Below the pieces are notes generated by a model that was not told where the DNA came from, ran no database searches, and saw nothing but the letters and a program-made list of their open reading frames with translations. Position numbers and translations under genes: made by a program. A DNA stretch of 64,000 bases from Ferrovibrio sp046297595 (GTDB lineage: Bacteria; Pseudomonadota; Alphaproteobacteria; Ferrovibrionales; Ferrovibrionaceae). This document shows, in pieces, positions 1 to 8,614 of the stretch (position 1 is the stretch's first letter; every line of letters starts with the position of its first letter). Where the stretch lies: contig NZ_JBKBHT010000008.1 in the NCBI RefSeq assembly GCF_046297595.1, positions 1-64,000 on the forward strand. Reading direction: 5' to 3'.

Positions 1-113
1 CTTGCCAAGTGCCGGCCCGGCCGCTACAACCCCGCCCTCGTATCGGGTGTTCCGGCTCAAAAGGGCTGCCGTGTCCACCCAGAAGATCACTCCATACCGT
101 CGGAGGTTATGAA

Positions 114-314
114 ATGCCCAAGATGAAGACCAAAAGCGCGGCCAAGAAGCGCTTTAAGCTCACCGCGACCGGCAAGGTCAAGCGGGCGCACGCCGGCAAG
201 CGTCACGGCATGATCAAGCGCACCAACAAGCAGATCCGGAATCATCGCGGCACCGCCGTGGTGTTCGAAGGCGATGCGCGCAAGATCGTCAAGAACTACC
301 TGCCGAACGATTGA
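114..314 (+). CDS. rpmI: 50S ribosomal protein L35
   Basis: This 66-residue basic protein is ribosomal protein L35 of the large subunit. It begins MPKMKTKSAAKKRF and has the family's Lys/Arg-rich body with HGMIKRTNKQIRN near the middle; the length is normal for L35. I chose the ATG at 114 because a GGAGG lies at 102-106, seven bases upstream, and because the product then matches the family N-terminus; the longer reading frame upstream has no family similarity. It is followed 18 bases later by rplT, the usual rpmI-rplT pair. The preceding gene, probably infC, would lie outside the window. Confidence 0.97.
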   Translation: MPKMKTKSAAKKRFKLTATGKVKRAHAGKRHGMIKRTNKQIRNHRGTAVVFEGDARKIVKNYLPND

Positions 315-332
315 GCTTAAGGAGATACTGAC

Positions 333-701
333 ATGGCACGTGTAAAGCGGGGCGTCACCGCCCATGCCCGCCACAAGAAGGTCCTGAAGCTCGCCAAGGG
401 CTATCGTGGCCGCAATTCCACCGTCTTCCGCGTCGCGATCGAAAAGGTCGAAAAGGGACTGCAGTATGCGTTCCGCGACCGTCGCGCCAAGAAGCGCAAT
501 TTCCGCTCGCTGTGGATCCAGCGCATCAACGCCGCTGCCCGCGAGCAGGGTCTGACCTACGGCCGATTTATCAACGGCCTCGCGCTCGCCGGCATCGAGG
601 TTGACCGCAAGGTCCTCGCCGATCTCGCCGTGCACGAGCCCGAGGCTTTCAACGCCCTGGTGGCGCAGGCCAAAGCGGCCCTGCCTGCCTCGGCGGCCTG
701 A
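333..701 (+). CDS. rplT: 50S ribosomal protein L20
   Basis: This 122-residue protein is L20, which binds 23S rRNA early in large-subunit assembly. It opens MARVKRGVTAHARHKKVLK and contains GYRGRNSTVFRVA and the conserved DRRAKKRNFRSLWI stretch, all typical of L20. A Shine-Dalgarno AAGGAG precedes the ATG. It sits directly after rpmI and is closed off from pheS by a strong hairpin terminator. In other bacteria L20 represses its own operon by binding the leader RNA; that leader would lie upstream of this window, so I cannot assess it here. Confidence 0.97.
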   Translation: MARVKRGVTAHARHKKVLKLAKGYRGRNSTVFRVAIEKVEKGLQYAFRDRRAKKRNFRSLWIQRINAAAREQGLTYGRFINGLALAGIEVDRKVLADLAVHEPEAFNALVAQAKAALPASAA

Positions 702-743
702 TCGGCCCGCGTTCGCCCAACTCAATTCAAGCGACCGTTTGCG

Positions 744-776
744 AAGGGGGCCGTCATTGCGGCCCCCTTTGTTTTT
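744..776 (+). terminator. Rho-independent terminator after rplT
   Basis: A 10-bp perfect inverted repeat (744-753 with 760-769, AAGGGGGCCG/CGGCCCCCTT) with a six-base loop is followed by TGTTTTT. It separates the ribosomal protein pair from pheST, 40 bases before the pheS start. Confidence 0.85.
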
Positions 777-815
777 GTCCACGCTGTCGCTGATCCGTGC
801 GTTGAAAGAGGAAGC

Positions 816-1898
816 ATGACCGAGATCGCCACGCTGGCAGCCGAGTCCGAAAAGGCCGTGGCTGCGGCTCCGACGCTGGAAGCCCTGGAAGAGGCTCGCC
901 TTGCCGTACTTGGCAAGAAGGGCTGGCTCAGCGCCGCGCTGAAAGACCTGGGCGGCCTGTCGCCCGACGAGCGCAAGGCGCGCGCCCAGATGCTCAACGA
1001 GGTGAAGGATCGCCTCGGCGGCACCATCGAGGCGCGCAAGGGCGTGCTGGCCGATGCCGCGATCAACGCGCGGCTGGCGGCGGAAAAGCTCGACATGACG
1101 CTGCCGCTGAGCGACAGCCACGAAAGCCAGGGCCGCATCCATCCGGTCAGCCAGGTGATCGACGAGATCACCGAGATCTTCGCCGCGATGGGCTTCTCGA
1201 TCGCCGAAGGTCCGGATATCGAGGACGACTTCCACAATTTCACCGCGCTGAATATCCCGGCCGAACATCCGGCGCGGCAGATGCAGGACACTTTCTATCT
1301 GCCGAAACGCGACGACGGCGAGCAGATGGTGCTGCGTACCCATACCTCGCCGGTGCAGATCCGCACCATGCGCTCGGGCCCGCCGCCCTATCGCATCGTC
1401 GTGCCGGGCCGCACCTATCGTTCCGACTACGACATGACGCACACGCCCATGTTCCACCAGATCGAAGGTCTGGTGATCGACCGCGACATCCATATGGGCC
1501 ATCTCAAGGGCGTGCTGGTCGAGTTCTGCAAGGCCTTTTTCGAGACCGACAACGTGAAGATGCGTTTCCGTCCCAGCTATTTCCCCTTCACCGAACCCTC
1601 GGCGGAAGTCGACATCAACTGCTCGCGCGAGGGCGGCGTGCTGCGCGTGGGCGAGGGCGATGACTGGCTGGAAATCCTCGGCTCCGGCATGGTGCATCCG
1701 CGCGTGCTGCAGCATTGCGGCCTCGATCCGAACGAATGGCAGGGCTTCGCCTGGGGCATGGGCATCGACCGCATCGCCATGTTGAAATACGGCATCCCCG
1801 ATCTGCGCGCCTTCTTCGATGCCGACCTGCGCTGGCTGAAGCATTACGGTTTCGTGCCGCTGGATGTGCCCACTCTGGGCCAGGGGGTGGCGCGATGA
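816..1898 (+). CDS. pheS: Phenylalanine--tRNA ligase alpha subunit
   Basis: This 360-residue protein is the catalytic alpha subunit of the (alpha-beta)2 phenylalanyl-tRNA synthetase, a class II aaRS that charges tRNA-Phe in the cytoplasm. An N-terminal coiled-coil arm (about residues 1-100) precedes the catalytic core. Class II motif 2 is seen as FHQIEGLVID near residue 213 and motif 3 as GMGIDRIAMLKYGI near residue 313. The length is normal. The start has AGAGGAAG upstream. The stop overlaps the pheT start (ATGA), which suggests translational coupling and equal production of both subunits. Confidence 0.97.
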   Translation: MTEIATLAAESEKAVAAAPTLEALEEARLAVLGKKGWLSAALKDLGGLSPDERKARAQMLNEVKDRLGGTIEARKGVLADAAINARLAAEKLDMTLPLSDSHESQGRIHPVSQVIDEITEIFAAMGFSIAEGPDIEDDFHNFTALNIPAEHPARQMQDTFYLPKRDDGEQMVLRTHTSPVQIRTMRSGPPPYRIVVPGRTYRSDYDMTHTPMFHQIEGLVIDRDIHMGHLKGVLVEFCKAFFETDNVKMRFRPSYFPFTEPSAEVDINCSREGGVLRVGEGDDWLEILGSGMVHPRVLQHCGLDPNEWQGFAWGMGIDRIAMLKYGIPDLRAFFDADLRWLKHYGFVPLDVPTLGQGVAR

Positions 1899-4297
1899 AA
1901 TTCACGCTCGCCTGGCTGAAAAGCCATCTCGACACGAATGCCTCGCTCGACGAGATCGCCGCGAAGCTCACCGCCATCGGCCTCGAGGTCGAGGGCATCA
2001 CCGATCCCGCCGCCGTCTTCGCCCCCTTCGTGGTGGCCGAGGTGAAGAAGGCCGAGCCGCATCCCAATGCCGACAAGCTGCGGGTTTGCGAGGTCTTCAC
2101 AGGCAAGGAAACCCTGCAGGTGGTCTGCGGCGCGCCGAATGCGCGCGCGGGCATGAAGGGCGTCTTCGCGCCGGTCGGCTCCACCGTGCCGGGCACGCAG
2201 TTGCTGCTCAAGGCTGCCAGCATCCGCGGCGTCGCCTCCAACGGCATGCTCTGCTCCGAACGCGAGATGGGCCTGACCGACGAGCATACCGGCATCATCG
2301 ACCTGCCGGCCGACGCACCCACCGGCGCGCCATTCGCCGCCGTGATGGGTCTCGACGATCCGATGATCGAGATCAAGCTGACGCCCAACCGCGGCGACTG
2401 CCTCGGCGTGCGCGGCATCGCGCGCGATCTGGCCGCTGCCGGGCTGGGCACGCTCAAGCCGCTCGAGATCAAGCCGGTGCCGGGCCAGTTCAAAAGCCCG
2501 ATCAATGTGCGCCGCCAGTTCACGCCCGAGAATGACCGCGCCTGCGCGATCTTCGCCGGCCGTCTGGTCCGCGGCGTGAAGAACGGCCCGTCGCCGCGCT
2601 GGCTGCAGCAGCGCCTGAAGGCCATCGGCCTGCGCCCGATCTCGGCTTTGGTCGATATCACCAATTTCTTCACCTACGATCTCGGCCGTCCGCTGCATGT
2701 CTTCGATGCCGCCAAGGTGAAGGGCGACATCCAGCCGCGCATGGCCAAGGCGGGCGAGAAGCTGCTCGCGCTGGACGGCCGCGAATACGCGCTGGACGAA
2801 ACCATGTGCGTGATCGCCGACGACAATGGCCCCGAGGGCATCGGCGGCATCATGGGCGGCGAGCATTCCGGCTGTTCGGAAGCTACCACCGACGTCTTCC
2901 TCGAATGCGCCTGGTTCGATCCGGTGCGCATCGCCACCGCGGGCCGCAGGCTCGGCATCCATTCCGATGCGCGCCACCGGTTCGAGCGCGGTGTCGATCC
3001 GGCCATGGTGCGGCCCGGCATCGAGCTGGCGACGCAGATGATCCTTGATCTGTGCGGCGGCACGCCGTCGGAGGTGGTGGTGGACGGCACCGAGCCCGAC
3101 TGGCGGCGCAGCTTCACCCTGCGGCCCTCGCGCCTGCAGGGCCTGGTCGGCTTCGATTTGGCCATCGCGGAGCAGACCCGCATCCTCACGGCGCTCGGCT
3201 TCACCGTCATGCCGGCGGGCGACGCGCTCGCCGTGGCACCGCCTTCGTGGCGCCCCGACATCGACGGCGAGGCCGACCTGGTCGAGGAAATCGCGCGCCT
3301 GCATGGCTTCGAGGCGATTCCCGCCGTGCCGCTGCCGGTCTCGCGCGCCGTGCCGCAGCCGGCGGTGAATGCCGGCCAGCGCCGTGCCCGCATCGTCCGC
3401 CGCGCGCTGGCGGCGCGTGGCCTAGTCGAGGCCGTGACATACTCTTTCATCAAGCGCTCGGAAGCCGAAGTGTTTGGCGGCGGCCAGCCCGAACTGCTGC
3501 TGGTCAACCCGATCTCGGCCGACATGGATGCCATGCGGCCCTCCACACTGCCGGGTCTGATCGCGGCGGCGAAGCGCAACATGGATCGCGGCATGATGGA
3601 TGTCGCGCTGTTCGAGCTGGGGCCGCAATATGCCTCGGCCGCGCAGGATGGCCAGGCCCTGGTTGCCGGCGGCATCCGCCGCGGCCAGACCGGCCCGCGC
3701 CACTGGCGCGACAAGCCGCGCAATGTCGATGCCTATGACGCCAAGGCCGATGCCATCGCCGCACTGGCCGCCGCCGGTGTGGCGGTCGAGTCGCTGATGG
3801 TGATGGACGGTGCGCCGGATTATTACCATCCCGGCCGCTCGGGCACCTTGCGCCTCGGCCCCAAGACGGTGCTGGCCGCCTTCGGCGAACTGCATCCACG
3901 CACAATCCAGGCCATGGACATCAAGGGGCCGCTGGTGGGCTTCGAGATCTATCTCGACCGCATCCCGGCCAGCCGCGCGAAGACCAAGGCCAAGCCGGCG
4001 CTCAAGCTGTCCGAGCTGCAGGCGGTGGACCGCGATTTCGCCTTCATCGTCGATGCATCCGTGGCGGCCGAAACGCTGCTGAAGGCCGTGCGCGGTTCCG
4101 ATAAGGCGCTGATCGCGCGCGCCAGCGTGTTCGACGTCTTCGCCGGTCCGGGTATTCCCGAGGGCCGCAAGTCGCTGGCCATCACCGTGCGGCTGGAGCC
4201 GACCCAGCAGACGCTGACCGATGCCGAGATCGAAGCCGTGGCGAAGAAGATCGTGGCTGCGGCCGAGAAGGCCTGCGGCGCGACGTTGCGGGCCTAG
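1895..4297 (+). CDS. pheT: Phenylalanine--tRNA ligase beta subunit
   Basis: This 800-residue protein is the beta subunit of phenylalanyl-tRNA synthetase, which recognises tRNA and edits mischarged Tyr-tRNA. In order one sees an N-terminal segment starting MKFTLAWLKSHLDT, an OB-fold tRNA-binding domain (VVAEVKKAEPHPNADKLRVC, about residues 45-65), the B3/B4 editing region, a B5 domain, the catalytic-like core and a C-terminal FDX-ACB anticodon-binding domain (about residues 705-800, beginning near LSELQAVDRDFAFIVD). The start at 1895 overlaps the pheS stop. Longer in-frame starts fall inside pheS and are not credible. Confidence 0.97.
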   Translation: MKFTLAWLKSHLDTNASLDEIAAKLTAIGLEVEGITDPAAVFAPFVVAEVKKAEPHPNADKLRVCEVFTGKETLQVVCGAPNARAGMKGVFAPVGSTVPGTQLLLKAASIRGVASNGMLCSEREMGLTDEHTGIIDLPADAPTGAPFAAVMGLDDPMIEIKLTPNRGDCLGVRGIARDLAAAGLGTLKPLEIKPVPGQFKSPINVRRQFTPENDRACAIFAGRLVRGVKNGPSPRWLQQRLKAIGLRPISALVDITNFFTYDLGRPLHVFDAAKVKGDIQPRMAKAGEKLLALDGREYALDETMCVIADDNGPEGIGGIMGGEHSGCSEATTDVFLECAWFDPVRIATAGRRLGIHSDARHRFERGVDPAMVRPGIELATQMILDLCGGTPSEVVVDGTEPDWRRSFTLRPSRLQGLVGFDLAIAEQTRILTALGFTVMPAGDALAVAPPSWRPDIDGEADLVEEIARLHGFEAIPAVPLPVSRAVPQPAVNAGQRRARIVRRALAARGLVEAVTYSFIKRSEAEVFGGGQPELLLVNPISADMDAMRPSTLPGLIAAAKRNMDRGMMDVALFELGPQYASAAQDGQALVAGGIRRGQTGPRHWRDKPRNVDAYDAKADAIAALAAAGVAVESLMVMDGAPDYYHPGRSGTLRLGPKTVLAAFGELHPRTIQAMDIKGPLVGFEIYLDRIPASRAKTKAKPALKLSELQAVDRDFAFIVDASVAAETLLKAVRGSDKALIARASVFDVFAGPGIPEGRKSLAITVRLEPTQQTLTDAEIEAVAKKIVAAAEKACGATLRA

Positions 4298-4311
4298 GCG
4301 CCGGGCGCGGC

Positions 4312-5991
4312 ATGCTGATCCTTGGCGTTCATTCCGGTTGGGCTGACGCCGGGGCGGCGGTCTTCGACGATTATGCGCTGCTGGCCGCCGTGCCGCTGGC
4401 GCGGCTGACCGGCATGCCGCGCGACGGCGGGCGTCTGCCCATCGAGGCCATCGTCGAATGCCTCGACATCGCCCAGGTCCGCGCTGATGAGATCGGCGCT
4501 TTGTCGCTGTCGCAGGGCGTCTTCCCCGGCCGCTATTTCGGCCAGCTCTCGCTGCCGCGCCGGCTCGGTCGCGGCTTGCGCCAGATGTTCGGCCGCGACA
4601 CGCCGATGAACCTGAGCGACGAGATGCGCCGCCATGGCCGAGCGGCCGCCGGCCTGCTCGATATGCCCCTACTGCTCGACGATCTCGGACTCAACCGCAA
4701 CATCGCGGTGCATGTGCATCGCGACCATGCCGCCCAGGCCCTGCTGGCGCTGGCCGAGGCCGAATGGGACAGCGGCCTGGTCTTCACCGCCGGCGAACAG
4801 GGCTGCAGCGCGCAGGTGCTGAAATACGGGCGCCTCGCCGCATTGTTCGACGACGAAGGCGAGTCCGCCGCGTTCAATCCCGGCCGCCTGCTCGACCTAT
4901 GCGTCGATGTGCTCGGCCTGCCCGATGCAGCCACGCTGTTCGCACTGGCTGCCCATGGCGAGCCGATGCTGGGCCAGGCCTTCCTCGCCCATCTGCGCGT
5001 CGACGATGCCGGCCGCATCGACGCCGATTTCACTGCCGAGGGCGGCATGCAGCGCTGGCTGCGCCGCCTGGTGGGCGAACAGCCGCCGGCGCTGGTGGCA
5101 TCCTCGCTGGTGTTTGCGCTGGCCAGCCTGTTTTCCCAGGCGATCACTGCGCTGATGCGGCGGCACGAGTTGCGCCATCTGGCTTTGGGCGGCAGCCTGT
5201 TCGCCGATCCGCGCCTGGTGCACATGATCGGCCAGGCCCTAGATCTGCCCGGCCCGCCGGCCGCCCTGTCGCTCTATCCGCGCGCCTCCAATGCCGCCCT
5301 GCCGCTGGGCGGTGTGCTCGACCTGCTGCTGCAGCGCGATGGTACAGCCGCATGGCTGCAGAAACGCCAGCCGTTGTCGCGCGCGGCCTGGGGCCGCGAT
5401 TACGGCGCCGATATCGATCCGGTGCTGGGCAATGCCGGCTGCCGGCTGGTGAGCCACGATCCGGTGCGCGCCGCTGCCGCCCTGCTCAATGCCGGCAAGC
5501 TGGTCGCCTGTTACGATGGCCGCGCCTATGGCGCCGATGGCGGCGCGGCGCGGGTGGTGCTGTTCTCCGGCGCCAATGCCGGCGCGACGGCTGCGGCGAA
5601 CCAGCGGCTGGACCGGCCTGGCTGGTTGCCGCCCTCGGTTTATGTCCCCGAGGTCGGCCTCGGCCTGCTCTGTCCCGGCCTCGATGCCGCACAGGCCCAG
5701 GGCGGCGTCGCGGCCCTGCCGGCGCCGCGCTGGCAGCAGACCCTGCATGCCGCCTTGCTGCCCGATGGCCTGGTGGTGCCCGTTGCGGTCGATGCGCGGC
5801 AGCAGCCCTTGCTGGCCGACCTGCTCGCGGCCTATGCCAACCTGAACGAATGGCCGGCCCTGCTCGGCCTGCCGATGCAGGCCGGCTCTGCACCGCCGGC
5901 CGATGCCCCGGCCGAGGCGCTGCAGCTGCTGCAGGATGGCCGCGTGGATTACATCGTCACCGACAACGCGGTTTGGGAACGCGGGATCTGA
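4312..5991 (+). CDS. Divergent carbamoyltransferase (NodU/CmcH/TobZ-like) family protein
   Basis: The 559-residue protein has the overall plan of O-carbamoyltransferases: a Kae1-like N-terminal domain (LGVHSGWADAGAAVFDD, then HVHRDHAAQALLA near residue 130) and a C-terminal domain beginning near residue 380. Family knowledge: active members carry a metal-binding HHxxHA motif, a DGxG-type motif and a C-terminal EGRxEWGPRALG motif. Here HRDHAA is partly kept, but the DG motif reads TAGEQG and the C-terminal motif reads DGRAYGADGG. I infer a diverged member that may have lost carbamoyl transfer. It follows pheT by 14 bases and may be co-transcribed. The substrate is unknown. Confidence 0.6.
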   Translation: MLILGVHSGWADAGAAVFDDYALLAAVPLARLTGMPRDGGRLPIEAIVECLDIAQVRADEIGALSLSQGVFPGRYFGQLSLPRRLGRGLRQMFGRDTPMNLSDEMRRHGRAAAGLLDMPLLLDDLGLNRNIAVHVHRDHAAQALLALAEAEWDSGLVFTAGEQGCSAQVLKYGRLAALFDDEGESAAFNPGRLLDLCVDVLGLPDAATLFALAAHGEPMLGQAFLAHLRVDDAGRIDADFTAEGGMQRWLRRLVGEQPPALVASSLVFALASLFSQAITALMRRHELRHLALGGSLFADPRLVHMIGQALDLPGPPAALSLYPRASNAALPLGGVLDLLLQRDGTAAWLQKRQPLSRAAWGRDYGADIDPVLGNAGCRLVSHDPVRAAAALLNAGKLVACYDGRAYGADGGAARVVLFSGANAGATAAANQRLDRPGWLPPSVYVPEVGLGLLCPGLDAAQAQGGVAALPAPRWQQTLHAALLPDGLVVPVAVDARQQPLLADLLAAYANLNEWPALLGLPMQAGSAPPADAPAEALQLLQDGRVDYIVTDNAVWERGI

Positions 5992-6094
5992 AGCGACGCC
6001 GCCAGTCATACCTGTAGTGCATCTGGTGCTCTCCACGTTGCGCCGCTGCCACTGCCGCCTATACTCATGGCCTTATCCAAAGACAGGAAACGTC

Positions 6095-7165
6095 ATGAGC
6101 AAAACACACAGGATCGCGGTCATACCCGGCGACGGCATCGGCAAGGAAGTAGTGCCCGAGGGCCTGCGCGTGATGGACGCCGCCGCGCGCCGCTTCGATA
6201 TCGGTTTCGCCTTCGATTCCTTCGACTGGAGCTGCGACTACTACCTGAAACACGGCAAGATGATGCCGGACGACTGGAAGCAGAAAATCGGCGGCCACGA
6301 TGCTATCTTCTTCGGCGCCGTGGGCTGGCCCGAGAAGGTGCCCGATCACATCTCGCTCTGGGGTTCGCTGATCCAGTGGCGTCGCGAATTCGACCAGTAT
6401 GTGAACCTGCGCCCCGTGCGCCTGATGCCGGGCGTACCGTCGCCGCTGGCCAACCGCAAGGTGGGCGACATCGATTTCTATGTCGTGCGCGAGAATACGG
6501 AAGGGGAGTATTCCTCCATCGGCGGCCGCATGTTCGCCGGCACCGAACGCGAATTCGCCATCCAGGAAACCATCATCAGCCGCATCGGCACGGACCGCAT
6601 CCTGAAATTCGCCTTCGAGCTGGCGCAGAGCCGGCCGAAGAAGCATCTCACCTCGGCCACCAAGTCGAACGGCATTTCGATCACCATGCCCTACTGGGAC
6701 GAGCGCGTGGCCGAGATGCAGAAGAACTATCCCGGCGTGAAGGTCGACAAGTTCCATATCGACATCCTCACCGCCCATTTCGTGCAGCATCCCGACTGGT
6801 TCGACGTGGTGGTGGGGTCCAACCTGTTCGGCGACATCCTCTCCGATCTCGGCCCGGCCTGCACCGGCACCATCGGCATCGCACCCTCGGCCAACCTCAA
6901 CCCCGAACGCAAATTCCCCTCGCTGTTCGAACCCGTGCATGGCTCGGCGCCGGATATCGCGGGGCGTGGCATCGCCAATCCGGTGGGCCAGATCTGGTGC
7001 GGCGCCATGATGCTGGAGCATCTGGGCCATAAGGACGCGGCCGCGGCCGTTATGAAAGCCATCGAAGAGGTGCTGGAAGCCGGCCCGCGCACGCCCGACA
7101 TGGGCGGCCAGGCCAATACCACCGATGTGGGCAAGGCCATCGCCGAAGCCGTGGTGAAGGGGTGA
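6095..7165 (+). CDS. Tartrate dehydrogenase / D-malate dehydrogenase (isopropylmalate dehydrogenase family)
   Basis: This 356-residue enzyme belongs to the NAD-dependent beta-decarboxylating dehydrogenases. It starts with the nucleotide-site strand IAVIPGDGIGKEVV and carries NLRPVRLMPG, VVRENTEGEYSSIGG, SNLFGDILSDLGP (metal-binding aspartates) and EPVHGSAPDIAG. FDWSCDYYLKHGKMMP near residue 45 and NTEGEYSS are characteristic of tartrate/D-malate dehydrogenases (TtuC/DmlA) rather than LeuB. It probably oxidises D-malate or L(+)-tartrate to pyruvate or oxaloglycolate. I started it at 6095, preceded by ACAGGAAACG; the upstream extension is not conserved in the family. No regulator sits next to it. 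Confidence 0.85.
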   Translation: MSKTHRIAVIPGDGIGKEVVPEGLRVMDAAARRFDIGFAFDSFDWSCDYYLKHGKMMPDDWKQKIGGHDAIFFGAVGWPEKVPDHISLWGSLIQWRREFDQYVNLRPVRLMPGVPSPLANRKVGDIDFYVVRENTEGEYSSIGGRMFAGTEREFAIQETIISRIGTDRILKFAFELAQSRPKKHLTSATKSNGISITMPYWDERVAEMQKNYPGVKVDKFHIDILTAHFVQHPDWFDVVVGSNLFGDILSDLGPACTGTIGIAPSANLNPERKFPSLFEPVHGSAPDIAGRGIANPVGQIWCGAMMLEHLGHKDAAAAVMKAIEEVLEAGPRTPDMGGQANTTDVGKAIAEAVVKG

Positions 7166-7327
7166 GTTTCTGATGACCGTCATGCCCGGATCAGGAAATG
7201 TTTTCTGGCCGGGCACCGACGCTTTCTTGCTTTTTTCTGAAGCGCTGAAACGTGAATGACGGGTATTTCTGCCCGGCCGTGTTTATTCGACCATTGCGTC
7301 CCATCACATCCGCCATCCCATTCGCAG

Positions 7328-7383
7328 CGGTATTATGATCCACGCTGCTACGGCATGCTGCAGTCTCAACGGTATCATGATCC
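7328..7383 (+). repeat. Pair of 14-base direct repeats upstream of the stress protein gene
   Basis: CGGTATTATGATCC (7328-7341) and CGGTATCATGATCC (7370-7383) differ at one base. Their starts are 42 bases apart, about four helical turns, so a protein binding both would lie on one face of the DNA. No regulator is identified. Confidence 0.5.
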
Positions 7384-7461
7384 GTCCCGTCATTGGTTTC
7401 TTCATCACCGGGCAAATGTTCGCGCACAAAATTGTGTCTTGGCGCGCGATTGGAAGCCTTT

Positions 7462-7475
7462 TTGACCTGCGTCAA
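7462..7475 (+). promoter_or_regulatory. Perfect FNR/FixK-type box
   Basis: TTGACCTGCGTCAA is a perfect TTGAC-N4-GTCAA palindrome, the form recognised by the CRP/FNR family (FNR, Anr, FixK). Its centre (7468.5) lies about 39 bases before the start site predicted from a weak TGTTAT at 7495-7500, close to the class II activator position. It is 74 bases before the stress protein start, so low-oxygen induction of that gene is the likely role. Confidence 0.65.
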
Positions 7476-7548
7476 CCTCGTCTGGCCTGCCGCGTGTTAT
7501 CGACGCCACGCATCTTTGATGAGAGCGAAAGAACGAGGCAGGGAGCAG

Positions 7549-8388
7549 ATGATGGCATTGCAATTGCTGGTACCGGTAATCACCTATCAGGCCGGAAATG
7601 CCGATAAGCTGATCGATAACGTCACTGGTATAGCGAAATATCTTGCAGCAGATGTGCATGCCCTGGTCCATGTGCCGGATTTTCCGCCCGTGGCAAGCGC
7701 ACTTGGCAACATGATGCTCGATGTGCCGTCGATGGTCCGTGACGTGAAGACGGATTGCCGCGCGCGCGCAAGAGTCCTGGTTGAAGTAATCGGCCAGGCG
7801 CTGGCGGGACAAAAATTGCAGTTCCGGACCACGGAAGTCGTGTGCTTTCCGCCGGAGTTCGGGGATGTGACGGCGGTGCATGCGCGATATCACGATCTGG
7901 TTGTCGTGGACCTGGACACCAGCGCATCGGCCCCGGGCGCGGCGGAGGCGATCATCTTCGGCTCGGGCAAGCCGACATTGCTGGTTTCCGACAAGGTGGA
8001 GAAAATCGACTTCGGCCATGTGATGATCGCGTGGGACGGAACGCGTGCCGCATCCCGTGCGGTGACGGATGCCGCCCACTTTCTCCAGCGCGCGACGAAG
8101 GTCACCGTCGCCACGGTGACGGAGGAGAAGCAGTTGCCGAGTGACGATCCGAATGCCCGTCTGGTGGATTATCTGTCTCGCTGGGGGATTCCGGCGCAGA
8201 CCATCAATGTCGGCGGCGGCAGGTTCAACCCCGTTGCTAAGCTGCTCCAGGACAAGGCCAGGGAACTCGGTGCCGGCCTGCTGGTCATGGGCGGCTTCGG
8301 TCATTCCAGGGTGCGCGACTTCGTCCTGGGCGGCGCCACGAACGGCATCCTGAAAGACCTGCAGGTTCCGGCCCTGCTGTCGCACTGA
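7549..8388 (+). CDS. Universal stress protein (UspA family)
   Basis: This 279-residue protein has a degenerate N-terminal half and a clear C-terminal UspA domain. IAWDGTRAASRAVTDA (about residues 162-177) and GGFGHSRVRDFVLGGATNGI near the C-terminus give the G-2x-G-9x-G(S/T) ATP-binding pattern. Such two-domain Usp proteins act in the cytoplasm under stress, often anaerobiosis or starvation. Two adjacent ATGs (7549, 7552) follow GGGAG; the second has the better spacing, so the protein may be one residue shorter. A longer in-frame start upstream would cover the FNR-type box and is unlikely. Confidence 0.8.
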   Translation: MMALQLLVPVITYQAGNADKLIDNVTGIAKYLAADVHALVHVPDFPPVASALGNMMLDVPSMVRDVKTDCRARARVLVEVIGQALAGQKLQFRTTEVVCFPPEFGDVTAVHARYHDLVVVDLDTSASAPGAAEAIIFGSGKPTLLVSDKVEKIDFGHVMIAWDGTRAASRAVTDAAHFLQRATKVTVATVTEEKQLPSDDPNARLVDYLSRWGIPAQTINVGGGRFNPVAKLLQDKARELGAGLLVMGGFGHSRVRDFVLGGATNGILKDLQVPALLSH

Positions 8389-8407
8389 AGGCGAGCGCGG
8401 GGCGACT

Positions 8408-8614
8408 TTAGTCCAGGCTCCGCGCCAGCCGCCATTCATCGGCGATCCGCGCCCGGCGGCGCAGCAGCGCCTTGTAGGTTTCCGCCTCCTGCGGGTTCAA
8501 ACGCGGCCGCCGGCCCAGATGGGCGGCCAGCGCCCGGCATTCTTGCTCGCAGATCGCATATTCGCGGCCCAGCTCGTCGGCGGGATGGGGTGCGGGCGGC
8601 AGGGCAGGGGGCAT
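8408..8614 (-). CDS. Small hypothetical protein (68 aa)
   Basis: I do not recognise this protein. It starts MPPALPPAPHPADELGREYA and is rich in Arg, Ala and Glu, with a predicted helical body (CEQECRALAAHLGRR, then EAETYKALLRRRARIADEWR). It has no signal peptide or membrane segment. I chose the ATG at 8614 because a GGAG lies about 13 bases upstream and the 38-residue extension from 8728 shows no coding character. It faces the stress protein gene tail to tail and is divergent from the thioesterase. It may be real or a chance frame. Confidence 0.45.
   Translation of the reverse strand: MPPALPPAPHPADELGREYAICEQECRALAAHLGRRPRLNPQEAETYKALLRRRARIADEWRLARSLD

Larger units (their letters stand above)
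7166..7548. other. 383-base intergenic region with regulatory sites
   Basis: No credible gene is present between the tartrate dehydrogenase and the universal stress protein. The region holds a 14-base near-identical direct repeat (7328 and 7370) and a perfect TTGAC-N4-GTCAA palindrome (7462-7475), both described separately, and a ribosome-binding site GGGAG at 7541. Confidence 0.7.
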
